Origin: Candidatus Peribacteria bacterium
GTDB lineage: Bacteria > Patescibacteriota > Gracilibacteria > UBA1369 > LOWO2-01-FULL-3
Length of the DNA stretch: 10,422 bases
NCBI GenBank assembly: GCA_943359415.1
Contig: CALRHQ010000033.1
Span: 1 to 10,422 of the forward strand
Reading direction: 5' to 3'
The position numbers and the translations under genes are program-made. Shown one piece after another: positions 1-7,026 of this stretch (its first letter is position 1; each line of letters starts with the position of its first letter). Under the pieces are notes generated by a model. It was not told where the DNA came from and did no database searches. It saw nothing but the letters and a program-made list of their open reading frames with translations.

Positions 1-1
1 G

Positions 2-871
2 GAAGAGAAGTGGGTGCTAAATCGCGAGATAAAAAGAAAACACACAGAGCAGTCGCTCACGGAAAGATTTACATATTGTATCGAAGATTTTATCAAGCAA
101 GGAATAACGGCATGTAGAACACACGTTGATGCAGATAGCATAGTTGGAATGTTGGTTGTAAATTCCGCAGCAAAAGTAAGAGAAAAATACAAAGGACGCT
201 TTACTCTTCAATTAGTAGCTCACCCACTTGAAGGATTTATGAATGAAAACAGGACAGAGCCAAGCAAAGAAAAAATGGATCTGTTTGAAAAAGCTTGTGA
301 GATTTGCGATGTCGTAGGAGGACTTCCATCAAGAGATAGAAACAAAAGTGGCGGAGACAAAAAACATATGGATTTCCTGATAAGCATGGCAAAAAATTTC
401 GGAAAAGATATTGATATGCACATAGATCAGGAAAATAATCCTGAGGAAAAAGATAGTGATTGGGTATTGGACACAATAGAAAAATCAGGAATGCAGGGAC
501 GAGTGACATTTGTTCACGATATTTCTGTCGCTGCACAAATGGAAGCGGACAGGAAAAGAATATATGAAAAAATAGCTGGCCTTGGAGTAAATGTAACAGT
601 TTGTCCAAAGGCTGCAATCAGCATGAAACAGCACAAAGACAAAATGGCGCCTCTTCATAATTCGATTGCACAAGCCGACGAAATGCTTGCACATGGAATA
701 AATGTTTCACTTGGTACAGATAATATTTCAGACATTTTTGTGCCGGAAGACGATGGAGATTTATTTGGAGAAGTTATCGCGCTTGCAAGTGCATTGAGAT
801 TTTATGATATCGAAAAATTGGCTCAAATGGCTACAATAAATGGTTTTAAAACAATGAAACTTAATCAATAA
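2..871 (+). CDS. Cytosine-deaminase-like amidohydrolase, 5' end outside the window
   Basis: The reading frame is open from base 2, so the GTG at 14 is not a true start and the N-terminus, including the expected HxH metal motif, lies off the left edge. The visible 289 residues follow the CodA branch of the amidohydrolase superfamily: a GI..RTHVD segment (112-133), LQLVAHPLEG (206-235), a metal-ligand His in DMHID (codon 419-421), a His in TFVHD (515-517) and the metal-binding Asp in LGTDN (719-721). Two things are odd. The residue aligned with the proton-shuttle Glu of E. coli CodA (HCDE) is Gln (HIDQ, codon 428-430). The protein also stops about 49 residues after the metal Asp, roughly 65 residues earlier than CodA, so the C-terminal strands of the small beta domain are missing. 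Hydrolysis of a cyclic amidine or amide is the family role, but the substrate is unknown and cytosine deamination is doubtful. argH follows after 7 bp, so the two are probably cotranscribed. Confidence 0.8.
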   Translation, partial: EEKWVLNREIKRKHTEQSLTERFTYCIEDFIKQGITACRTHVDADSIVGMLVVNSAAKVREKYKGRFTLQLVAHPLEGFMNENRTEPSKEKMDLFEKACEICDVVGGLPSRDRNKSGGDKKHMDFLISMAKNFGKDIDMHIDQENNPEEKDSDWVLDTIEKSGMQGRVTFVHDISVAAQMEADRKRIYEKIAGLGVNVTVCPKAAISMKQHKDKMAPLHNSIAQADEMLAHGINVSLGTDNISDIFVPEDDGDLFGEVIALASALRFYDIEKLAQMATINGFKTMKLNQ

Positions 872-878
872 ATTTTTT

Positions 879-2210
879 ATGGCAAAAGCAAATATTCAAA
901 AACTTTGGCAAAAAAAAGCGAACCTTCCTTTCAATCCTATTGTCGAACAATACAACGCAGGTGATGATGTTATATATGATCAAGAACTTATTCTTTACGA
1001 TGTACAAGGCTCGTATGCCTACGGGAAAATGCTTCACAGACACGGAATTTTGACAAATGATGATATGAAAGTTTTGAAAAAAGGGCTTGATGAAATAATG
1101 AATTTATACAAAAAAGGAAATTTTATTTTAAAAGTTGAGGACGAAGATTGTCATACAAAAATAGAAAATTATTTAACTGAACATCACGGAGATATCGGAA
1201 AAAAAATTCATACAGCGCGTTCAAGAAATGATCAGATTCTTGTGACGATGAGACTTTTCATGAAAGAGAAAATGATAGGAATGAAACAGAAGGCTTTATG
1301 TGTAGTAATGGACCTAATCGATGCGGCAAAAAAATACGAATTTCTGCCAATGCCTGGGTTTACGCACATGCAAAAAGCTATGCCGACAACACTCGGAACG
1401 TGGTACGGATCATTTGCGGAAAGCTTGCTTGATGATATCAAAGTTTTAACAGCGATAAATGATATTTTAGTAGATCAAAATCCACTTGGAAGTGGTGCAG
1501 GTTATGGCTCACCATTCGCATTTGATAGAGATAAACTTTCGAAAGATTTGGGATTTTCCAGAACCCAAAGTAACGTAATTTATTGCCATAATTCTCGTGG
1601 AAAAATAGAAGGAATGGTTCTTGAGGCATGTTGCCAATTGATGCTTACATTAAACAAAATGGCGAGCGATTTTCTTCTTTTCACTACTCAAGAATTTAAA
1701 TTTTTCACAATACCTGATGACATTGGAACAGGATCTTCAATAATGCCACAAAAGAAAAATCTTGATGTCGCAGAGCTTATTCGCGGAAGAACATCAACAG
1801 TTTTGTCATGCAGAAATGAAATCACAATGAATATTTTAAACAAAATTTCCGGATATCACAGAGATGGACAGGAAATAAAGAGACCTCTGTTTTTAGGCTT
1901 ACGTTACACGGAAATGTCACTTGAAGTTGCGTCGATAATTGTAAAAAGAGTAAGCCCGAATGAACAAGAATTATACAACGACATGACTCCGGAATTATTT
2001 GCTACTCATAAAGCTTTTGAGTTGGTAAAAAAAGGAAAAATGTTTAGGGATGCTTACAGAGAGGTCGGACTAAATTTGGACAAAATAATTATAGACAAAG
2101 ACAACATCGTAAAAATGTTGAAAGAGTCTAAGCATCAAGGAGGAGCCGGGAATTTACAATTAGATAAACTCATGAAAGAAGCCAGAAAATTACAAAAGTC
2201 TACAAATTAA
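879..2210 (+). CDS. argH: Argininosuccinate lyase
   Basis: The gene encodes 443 residues, close to the usual 450-460 of the family. ArgH splits argininosuccinate into arginine and fumarate in the cytoplasm, as the last step of arginine biosynthesis. Family landmarks appear in order: HTARSRNDQ (111-119), FTHMQKAMPTT (161-171, with the catalytic-region Thr162-His163), NPLGSGAGYG (201-210) and the fumarase/aspartase signature GSSIMPQKKN (285-294, with the flexible-loop Ser and Lys293), followed by DVAELIRGR with the conserved Glu299. The usual Pro after QKKN is Leu. The C-terminal helical part (ATHKAFELVKKGKMFRDAYREVG) is also typical. The ATG is preceded by a T-run and no Shine-Dalgarno sequence. 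No argG lies in the window, so complete arginine synthesis cannot be judged here. Another fumarase-superfamily substrate is possible but less likely given the SRNDQ and THMQ motifs. Confidence 0.93.
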   Translation: MAKANIQKLWQKKANLPFNPIVEQYNAGDDVIYDQELILYDVQGSYAYGKMLHRHGILTNDDMKVLKKGLDEIMNLYKKGNFILKVEDEDCHTKIENYLTEHHGDIGKKIHTARSRNDQILVTMRLFMKEKMIGMKQKALCVVMDLIDAAKKYEFLPMPGFTHMQKAMPTTLGTWYGSFAESLLDDIKVLTAINDILVDQNPLGSGAGYGSPFAFDRDKLSKDLGFSRTQSNVIYCHNSRGKIEGMVLEACCQLMLTLNKMASDFLLFTTQEFKFFTIPDDIGTGSSIMPQKKNLDVAELIRGRTSTVLSCRNEITMNILNKISGYHRDGQEIKRPLFLGLRYTEMSLEVASIIVKRVSPNEQELYNDMTPELFATHKAFELVKKGKMFRDAYREVGLNLDKIIIDKDNIVKMLKESKHQGGAGNLQLDKLMKEARKLQKSTN

Positions 2211-2220
2211 CAAAAACACT

Positions 2221-2709
2221 ATGAAGAAATTTTTATTCTTTTTATTTGGCTTAATCTTAGGAATGGCAATAATCTGGGGGATTACTCTTGTGCTTCAAAA
2301 CAAATCTGAAGTTAAAGAGCAAGGAATTGATAGTGTGAAAATCGAAAATACAAAAGATGTAGAGACAGAAAAAGAAGTTACAGTGACAAATGAAAATATA
2401 AAAGTCACAAAACCTTTAGCAAATGAGGAAATCTCAAGCCCACTTGTCGTAGAAGGTACTGCAAAAGGTACATGGTTTTTTGAGGCATCAGCTTCTGTAA
2501 AAGTTGTAGACGAGAAAGGAACAGAACTTGGAAGTGGTAGCATACAAGCCGTAGGAAATTGGATGACGGAAGATTTTGTGCCATTTAAAGGGAAAATTTC
2601 TTTTGATAAAACTTTGTCAAAAACAGGGTTTCTTATTTTCGAAAACAGCAATCCATCAGGATTAAAAGAAAATGCTGAAGAATTTAAATTGCCTGTTAAA
2701 TTTGAATAG
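2221..2709 (+). CDS. Membrane-anchored Gmad2 (Ig-like) domain protein
   Basis: The 162-residue protein has a hydrophobic N-terminal segment (about 4-25) after MKK, with no lipobox Cys, so it is probably an uncleaved anchor with the rest outside the membrane. A charged Glu/Lys/Thr-rich linker (about 27-57) follows. Residues 60-162 match the Gmad2 pattern: I-V-T-K-P with EISSPLVVEGTAKGTWFFEAS, then GNWMTEDFVPFKGKISF, SNPSGL near 143-148 and a final LPVKFE. Gmad2 was named from a spore-germination protein GerM context, but it is widespread as a stand-alone extracytoplasmic domain in non-sporulating bacteria, so sporulation should not be inferred. It lies 10 bp after argH without an SD sequence and is probably the last gene of that operon. 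Its biochemical role is unknown. Confidence 0.8.
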   Translation: MKKFLFFLFGLILGMAIIWGITLVLQNKSEVKEQGIDSVKIENTKDVETEKEVTVTNENIKVTKPLANEEISSPLVVEGTAKGTWFFEASASVKVVDEKGTELGSGSIQAVGNWMTEDFVPFKGKISFDKTLSKTGFLIFENSNPSGLKENAEEFKLPVKFE

Positions 2710-2724
2710 AGGGAAAATTTAAAT

Positions 2725-3927
2725 CTATACTTCAGCTTTAATATCGGCTTCAGGCTCAATAATCTTTTTTGTTTTGACGAACATAAAGAGCAAGCAAGAA
2801 ATGATAGACAGTGTCCCTCCATAAATAAATGTTGCATTAGGCCCAAAATTTTCCCACAGCAGCCCTGCGATAAGTCCTCCTGGAAGAGCGGTAAGTGCTA
2901 TAGCAGTTTGTAGAAGTCCAAGTGCTGTAGCTTTTAAATGTTTAGGTGCTGTGTCAGCAACAAACGCTCTTTGTACGCCATCGACCATTGCAAAAAATAC
3001 TCCATAAATTGCAAAGGCTACAAGCAGGGTAGGTAAAGTATTGGCAAAGATAAGCCCAAAAGAAGTCACTGCAAAAAGTAAAAACCCTATAGATAAAATA
3101 ATTTTTCTTCCAAATTTGTCAGACAGTGCACCGGCTGGAGTAGCCATTATCGTGTAAATCAGATAGAAAAAGACGTAAAGCAAAATAGAATTGCTATCGG
3201 AGAATCCAAGACTTTTGGCTTTTAAAAGCAAGAATGCATATCCAAAATGTCCCAATGCAAAAACAGCGGAAACCAAAACAAAAAGTTTTAGATTGTTTGG
3301 TAAAAGTTTTATACTCAATTTTAATGTAGTTTTTTCCGCCTCAGGAACGGGTTCATATTTCTTTTCTTTTACCAAAAAGATAAAGAAAATAACAATAAGT
3401 CCTGGCCAAAATGAAATCAAAAACAAATCTTTGTATCCCAATATAGGCAAAAGCAACCACGCCATTATGGCTCCCATTACGCTTCCTGCTCCATCCATAG
3501 CCCTCTGGAATCCGAAAGCTTTTCCATAATATTTTGGTTCACAAGAATCAGTGATGATCGCATCTCTAGGTGCACCTCTTATACCTTTTCCAATTCTTTC
3601 TATGACTCTTATTCCAAGAACTAGCGGCCAAAAAGCAGCAAGAGCAAATAAAGGTTTTGTAATAGAAGAAAGTCCATATCCAACAAATATAAATGGTTTT
3701 CTTTTTTGTATTTTGTCGGACCAATATCCTGAAACTACTTTTAGCAATGACGCAGTAGTTTCAGCAGCTCCCTCAACAGCTCCGACAACTACAGCACTTG
3801 CACCCAAAACAGAAGTAAGATAAAGAGGAATTATTGGAAATATCATCTGACTAGTCAGATCTGTAAAAAGGCTTACAAATCCCAATAAAACAACATTTCT
3901 TGTTATACCTTTAAACCAGTTTTTCAT
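2725..3927 (-). CDS. MFS transporter, substrate unknown
   Basis: The 400-residue protein has the hydrophobic pattern of about 12 membrane helices in two halves, joined by a charged cytoplasmic loop (about 187-210, KEKKYEPVPEAEKTT). MFS motif A occurs after TM2 as GYWSDKIQKRKP (67-78) and is repeated in the second half as GALSDKFGRK (266-275). The segment ERIGKGIRGAPRDAI (110-124) is characteristic of a group of poorly characterised MFS permeases. Proton-coupled transport or export is the family expectation, and nothing visible identifies the substrate. It begins 6 bp after the flavoprotein stop and is probably the last gene of the ahpC-flavoprotein-MFS operon. There is no SD before the ATG. 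Its 3' end faces the Gmad2 gene across only 15 bp, with no terminator hairpin seen. Confidence 0.85.
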   Translation of the reverse strand: MKNWFKGITRNVVLLGFVSLFTDLTSQMIFPIIPLYLTSVLGASAVVVGAVEGAAETTASLLKVVSGYWSDKIQKRKPFIFVGYGLSSITKPLFALAAFWPLVLGIRVIERIGKGIRGAPRDAIITDSCEPKYYGKAFGFQRAMDGAGSVMGAIMAWLLLPILGYKDLFLISFWPGLIVIFFIFLVKEKKYEPVPEAEKTTLKLSIKLLPNNLKLFVLVSAVFALGHFGYAFLLLKAKSLGFSDSNSILLYVFFYLIYTIMATPAGALSDKFGRKIILSIGFLLFAVTSFGLIFANTLPTLLVAFAIYGVFFAMVDGVQRAFVADTAPKHLKATALGLLQTAIALTALPGGLIAGLLWENFGPNATFIYGGTLSIISCLLFMFVKTKKIIEPEADIKAEV

Positions 3928-3933
3928 GATTTT

Positions 3934-5175
3934 TTATGCTATTTTTTTTGATATACTCTCTCCTGCAAGTCTACCTGTAGACCACGCAGATTGTAAATTA
4001 AATCCACCTGTAAATCCATCAATATCCAAAATTTCTCCGGCAAAATATAAATTCGGACAAATTTTTGATTCCATAGTTTTTGAATCTATATCATGTAAAT
4101 CGACTCCTCCTGCAGTAACAAATTCATCTCCGGGAGATTTTCCGGAGATTTTAAATCTCATATTTTTTAAAAGTTCAGTGATTTTATTCATATCTTTCTT
4201 GCTGACTTCAGAGCACTTTTTTTTACCGACTTCTATGTCTTCACACATGATTTCAGCAAGTGCTTTTGGAACAAAAGTTCTGACAATATTTATAAATTCT
4301 TTCTTAGGGTTTTCTGAAATAGAAAGATTTAATTCAGAAAGAACATCTTCGTATTTTTTATCAGGATAAAAATCTATAAATAAATGAGAATCACTTTTCG
4401 TCTCAAATTTTTCATGAGCCGCCATCGATGAAAGTGCAAAAACAGCAGGTCCGGAAATTCCTCTATGTGTAAACACAAAAGGTCCATTAAAGTCATAAGT
4501 CTTTTCACCTTTTATTCTTAAATTTACATTTTTGAAAGAAATTCCTGCAAGTAGTGGCATACGTTTTTCAGCAAAAGTGAATGCATGCAAACTTGGGGAT
4601 AGGTCGGTGATTCTATGACCAAAAGATTTTGCAAAATTATATCCATCTCCGGTGGATCCAGTATGACTATATGCATTTCCACCGGTAGTGAAAATCAAAA
4701 AATCAAAAACCATATTTTGTCCGTATGAAAATTTTACGGAAAATTTATCATCTTTTTTTTGCACATCGGAAACATTGTGTTTAAGCAAAACGTTAACTTT
4801 ATTTTCTTCAAAAACTTTATTGAAAAGTTTAGTTATATCTTTTCCATTATTTGATTTTGGAAAAACACGCATATCTTCTTCAATTTTCAAAGGCACACCA
4901 TGTGCCACTATCCATTTGAAAACATCATCAGCTGAAAAATTATACATCGCAAATTTTAAAAAATTTTCACCTCTTGGATATTTTTTAAGAACCTCTTTTA
5001 TATCATGAAAACCGGTCGTCACGTTACATCTTCCACCACCGGTTATCTCAACTTTTTTCCCAATGCCATCATTTTTTTCTATCAAAAAAATCTCGGTATT
5101 AACATTTGAATTTTCTGCTATCGTAGCTGCAGCTATCATTCCTGCCGCTCCTGCTCCTATGATTCCAATCTTCAT
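3934..5175 (-). CDS. HI0933/BaiN-type NAD(P)/FAD-dependent flavoprotein
   Basis: The 413-residue protein has an N-terminal Rossmann dinucleotide-binding motif (GIIGAGAAG, with G7, G9 and G12) and the acidic residue ending strand 2 in FLIEKND (Glu33). It also has the family-specific ITGGGRCN (44-51), TTGGNAYSHTGSTGDGY (163-179) and a C-terminal FAD-contacting segment GEILDIDGFTGGFNLQ (380-395) followed by TGRLAG. This is the HI0933 family (YhiN/BaiN), soluble cytosolic flavoproteins whose physiological reactions are mostly undefined. BaiN itself is implicated in bile-acid dehydroxylation, which should not be transferred here. It starts 9 bp after the peroxiredoxin stop and ends 6 bp before the MFS gene, suggesting one transcript and a role linked to peroxide or redox chemistry. 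That link is inference. There is no SD upstream of the ATG. Confidence 0.88.
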   Translation of the reverse strand: MKIGIIGAGAAGMIAAATIAENSNVNTEIFLIEKNDGIGKKVEITGGGRCNVTTGFHDIKEVLKKYPRGENFLKFAMYNFSADDVFKWIVAHGVPLKIEEDMRVFPKSNNGKDITKLFNKVFEENKVNVLLKHNVSDVQKKDDKFSVKFSYGQNMVFDFLIFTTGGNAYSHTGSTGDGYNFAKSFGHRITDLSPSLHAFTFAEKRMPLLAGISFKNVNLRIKGEKTYDFNGPFVFTHRGISGPAVFALSSMAAHEKFETKSDSHLFIDFYPDKKYEDVLSELNLSISENPKKEFINIVRTFVPKALAEIMCEDIEVGKKKCSEVSKKDMNKITELLKNMRFKISGKSPGDEFVTAGGVDLHDIDSKTMESKICPNLYFAGEILDIDGFTGGFNLQSAWSTGRLAGESISKKIA

Positions 5176-5184
5176 AACTAAAGA

Positions 5185-5754
5185 TTATATTTTTCCAACC
5201 AAATCAAGTCCGGGTTTTAATGTCGCAGAACCTGGTTTCCAGCTTGCAGGGCAAACCTCTCCATGGTTTTCACGCACATAAATCGCCGCTTGAAGCTTGC
5301 GTAGAAGCTCAGCCGCACTGCGTCCTACAGAATTATCATGAACCTCCATAACCTTGATTTTTCCATCAGGATCTACGATGAATGTCCCACGCAAAGAAAG
5401 TCCATCTTCAGTGATATAAACTCCCATTTCGCGAGAAATAGTCGCGGTAGGATCGGCAGCCATAGGAAAAGTGATCTTCTTTATCGCAGGAGAATTATCG
5501 TGCCAAGCTTTGTGCACAAAAACGGTATCCGTGCTTACACTGATGACTTCCGCATTCAATTTCTTAAATTCTTCGTAATTGTCAGCCATCTCCGAAAGCT
5601 CAGTAGGGCAAACAAAAGTAAAATCCGCAGGATAAAAAAACAGGATAAGCCATTTCCCTTTGAAATCAGAAAATTTCACCTTCTTTGTATCCTCATTTTG
5701 ATAAACTTCAAATTCCAGATCAGGCAGAAGTTTATTGATAATAGGGCTTTCCAT
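5185..5754 (-). CDS. ahpC: Typical 2-Cys peroxiredoxin (AhpC type)
   Basis: The 189-residue protein is nearly the length of E. coli AhpC (187). It reduces H2O2 and organic hydroperoxides through a peroxidatic cysteine. The active-site motif PADFTFVCPTE places Thr46 and the peroxidatic Cys49 as in the family, and the conserved Arg is at 122 (SLRGTF). The resolving Cys168 lies in HGEVCPASWKPG, and the chain ends LDLVGKI exactly like AhpC. Both cysteines are present, so a disulfide-linked dimer and cytosolic location are expected. No AhpF or thioredoxin reductase is in the window, so the electron donor is unknown. It is the first gene of a three-gene minus-strand operon with the flavoprotein and MFS transporter. 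A plausible promoter lies upstream at 5784-5812, and no SD is seen. Confidence 0.95.
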   Translation of the reverse strand: MESPIINKLLPDLEFEVYQNEDTKKVKFSDFKGKWLILFFYPADFTFVCPTELSEMADNYEEFKKLNAEVISVSTDTVFVHKAWHDNSPAIKKITFPMAADPTATISREMGVYITEDGLSLRGTFIVDPDGKIKVMEVHDNSVGRSAAELLRKLQAAIYVRENHGEVCPASWKPGSATLKPGLDLVGKI

Positions 5755-5783
5755 AATAAAAAAATGTTAAAAATTCTACATAC

Positions 5784-5812
5784 ATTCTATCGTGAAGAGG
5801 GGCGATGACCAA
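5784..5812 (-). promoter_or_regulatory. Candidate promoter for the ahpC operon
   Basis: On the minus strand, TTGGTC (5807-5812) is followed after 17 bp by TAGAAT (5784-5789), five of six matches to TATAAT. A second TAGAAT lies downstream at 5773-5778. The predicted start would give a leader of about 10-25 nt. The -35 match is weak (3 of 6), so this is tentative. Confidence 0.4.
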
Positions 5813-5830
5813 ACTAAAAATACAATCCGT

Positions 5831-5858
5831 TTGACATGCATGGGAAATAGTTTAAAAT
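5831..5858 (+). promoter_or_regulatory. Sigma70-type promoter of the receiver gene, leaderless
   Basis: A perfect TTGACA (5831-5836) is followed after 16 bp by TAAAAT (5853-5858), five of six matches to TATAAT. Only 8 nt separate the -10 from the ATG at 5867, so transcription should begin within 0-3 nt of the start codon. This decides the start: the upstream in-frame ATGs at 5792 and 5840 lie upstream of or inside the promoter. Confidence 0.65.
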
Positions 5859-5866
5859 CACATCTT

Positions 5867-6325
5867 ATGTCGAACGATACAGCCACAAATAGAATACTTG
5901 TTATAGATGACGAACAGAAATTTCGCGATTTAGCAGTTGATACTCTGCAACCTGTTTTGCCTGGTGGATGGGAGATTGTAGCTCCTCAGACATTGGAAGC
6001 TGCGTTACAAACTCTCACAGATAAAAGGGTTAGAATTGCATTACTAGATAGAAGCATTGACTCAAATGGATATCAGCCACTTAAAGATGATGGGGTTACC
6101 TATGAGAATTTTAGGGGATTTCAGGTGGCACAATTGATGGCTAGCCATCATCCAGAAGTTTTCAGAATAGCTTTTTCAAAAGGACACGGGCAAGAGTTTA
6201 GAGATCTAGCGAATAAGATCTTTTATCACAAAGTCGAGCTCGTAGAAGCATTTCACGATTGCATGAGAATTCGTGCAAACTTCCAACACTTTATTCTTGA
6301 GGTAATTGCGGAGGTAGAAAGATAG
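5867..6325 (+). CDS. Stand-alone response-regulator receiver domain protein
   Basis: The 152-residue protein, counted from the ATG at 5867, is essentially one CheY-like receiver. Visible parts are beta1 RILVIDDE with the acidic pair Asp14-Asp15, the phosphoacceptor Asp61 at the end of RIALLD, the switch-position Ser104 in RIAFSKG and the conserved Lys122 in FYHKVE. All residues needed for phosphorylation are present, but there is no DNA-binding or enzymatic output domain. Between Asp61 and the GFQVAQLM helix lies a longer than usual loop (about 62-82, DRSIDSNGYQPLKDDG). No histidine kinase is in the window, so its partner and target are unknown. By eye its codon choice looks less A-rich than its neighbours, and it sits alone between a divergent operon and rluA, so acquisition by transfer is possible. 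Its own promoter overlaps the start region. Confidence 0.75.
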   Translation: MSNDTATNRILVIDDEQKFRDLAVDTLQPVLPGGWEIVAPQTLEAALQTLTDKRVRIALLDRSIDSNGYQPLKDDGVTYENFRGFQVAQLMASHHPEVFRIAFSKGHGQEFRDLANKIFYHKVELVEAFHDCMRIRANFQHFILEVIAEVER

Positions 6326-6342
6326 CCAAACCTTCAAATATG

Positions 6343-6351
6343 TGCTAATAT
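6343..6351 (+). promoter_or_regulatory. Extended -10 promoter of the rluA-like gene, probably leaderless
   Basis: TGC-TAATAT fits an extended -10 (TGnTATAAT-like). It ends 6 nt before the ATG at 6358, so the expected transcription start falls on or next to the start codon. No -35 is visible at the right distance, as is common for extended -10 promoters. The -10 lies between short inverted arms, TGTGC (6341-6345) and GCACA (6354-6358). Confidence 0.5.
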
Positions 6352-6357
6352 CCGCAC

Positions 6358-7023
6358 ATGCCAAATAAAACAATCATTTTTGAAGACAAGTCGGTCCTCG
6401 TAGTGTCAAAGCCACGTGGACTTTTGACTGTTGCCGCAAAAGGCAATAAACAGAAAAATCTACTTGATGAGCTCAAAGGAAAGTATGTCGAAGAAAGAAT
6501 AAGGCTCCGTCCTGTAAACAGAATCGACCGAGATACAAGCGGACTTGTGATTTTTGCGAAAACAAAAGAAGCATTTGAAAATATAATGAAAAAACAGAGA
6601 TTGGATAAGATCGAAAAGACATATCTTGCGATAGTTACAGGTATTTTGAAAAAGAAAGAAGGAGATATCAAAATCCCATTACCATCACGAGAAAATCCAA
6701 AAGTAAAAATACCTGCAAAAACGCAGTATACGGTTTTACGAGAATTTAGAATCGTAAAAGCTTCGTTGATAGAAGCGCGAATAACATCAGGAAAATTTCA
6801 CCAAATCAGAAAACATTTCAGAATTTTAGATCACGCTCTTTTGATGGATCGTGATTATATGGAAAGAGGTGAATATGTTAAATACCAGAAGATAGTGCCA
6901 TATAGACACTTTTTCCTACATTCAGCAGAAATGGATTTTACTCACCCGATAACAGGCAAAAAAATGCACTTTAGGGCTGAGTTGCCGGAAGAATTTGCAG
7001 AAGCATTGAAAATTCTAAAATAA
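6358..7023 (+). CDS. RluA-family pseudouridine synthase
   Basis: The 221-residue protein consists of the catalytic domain only, with no S4 domain at the N-terminus. It isomerises specific uridines in rRNA or tRNA to pseudouridine. The key motif is PVNRIDRDTSGLVIFAK, with the catalytic Asp57. Family members usually have HRLD here, so the His is replaced by Asn54. The opening segment LVVSKPRGLLTV is the typical KP.G(L/M) entry of RluA proteins, and EKTYLAIVTG (about 85-94), SGKFHQIRKHF and the closing HSAEMDFTHPITGK match the family core. The compact size resembles RluA or TruC rather than RluD, but the target site cannot be told from the sequence. It starts directly at an extended -10 promoter and is followed after 3 bp by the DUF1624 gene, so the two are likely cotranscribed. 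Confidence 0.88.
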   Translation: MPNKTIIFEDKSVLVVSKPRGLLTVAAKGNKQKNLLDELKGKYVEERIRLRPVNRIDRDTSGLVIFAKTKEAFENIMKKQRLDKIEKTYLAIVTGILKKKEGDIKIPLPSRENPKVKIPAKTQYTVLREFRIVKASLIEARITSGKFHQIRKHFRILDHALLMDRDYMERGEYVKYQKIVPYRHFFLHSAEMDFTHPITGKKMHFRAELPEEFAEALKILK

Positions 7024-7026
7024 TCA

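Noticed and set aside
860..900. Frameshift explaining the short C-terminus of the amidohydrolase
   Set aside because: argH begins 7 bp after the stop, so no downstream remnant of the missing beta-domain strands could fit in any frame.
2710..2724. Bidirectional terminator between the Gmad2 and MFS genes
   Set aside because: The 15-bp gap and its flanks show no stem-loop with a T-run.
2295..2846. A 183-codon open frame on the minus strand
   Set aside because: It lies opposite the Gmad2 gene and overlaps the MFS 3' end. Its product has no family features, and the plus-strand Gmad2 motifs are clear.
4121..4160. Short inverted and direct repeats (ATCTCCGGGAGAT and GGAGATTTT twice)
   Set aside because: They lie in the coding sequence of the flavoprotein, are short, and have no terminator or operator position.
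5338..5808. A 156-codon open frame on the plus strand
   Set aside because: It is the antisense shadow of ahpC, whose motifs and ending are unmistakable on the other strand.
5792..5866. Longer N-terminus for the receiver protein (starts at 5792 or 5840)
   Set aside because: A strong promoter overlaps this stretch and the extra residues do not belong to the receiver fold.
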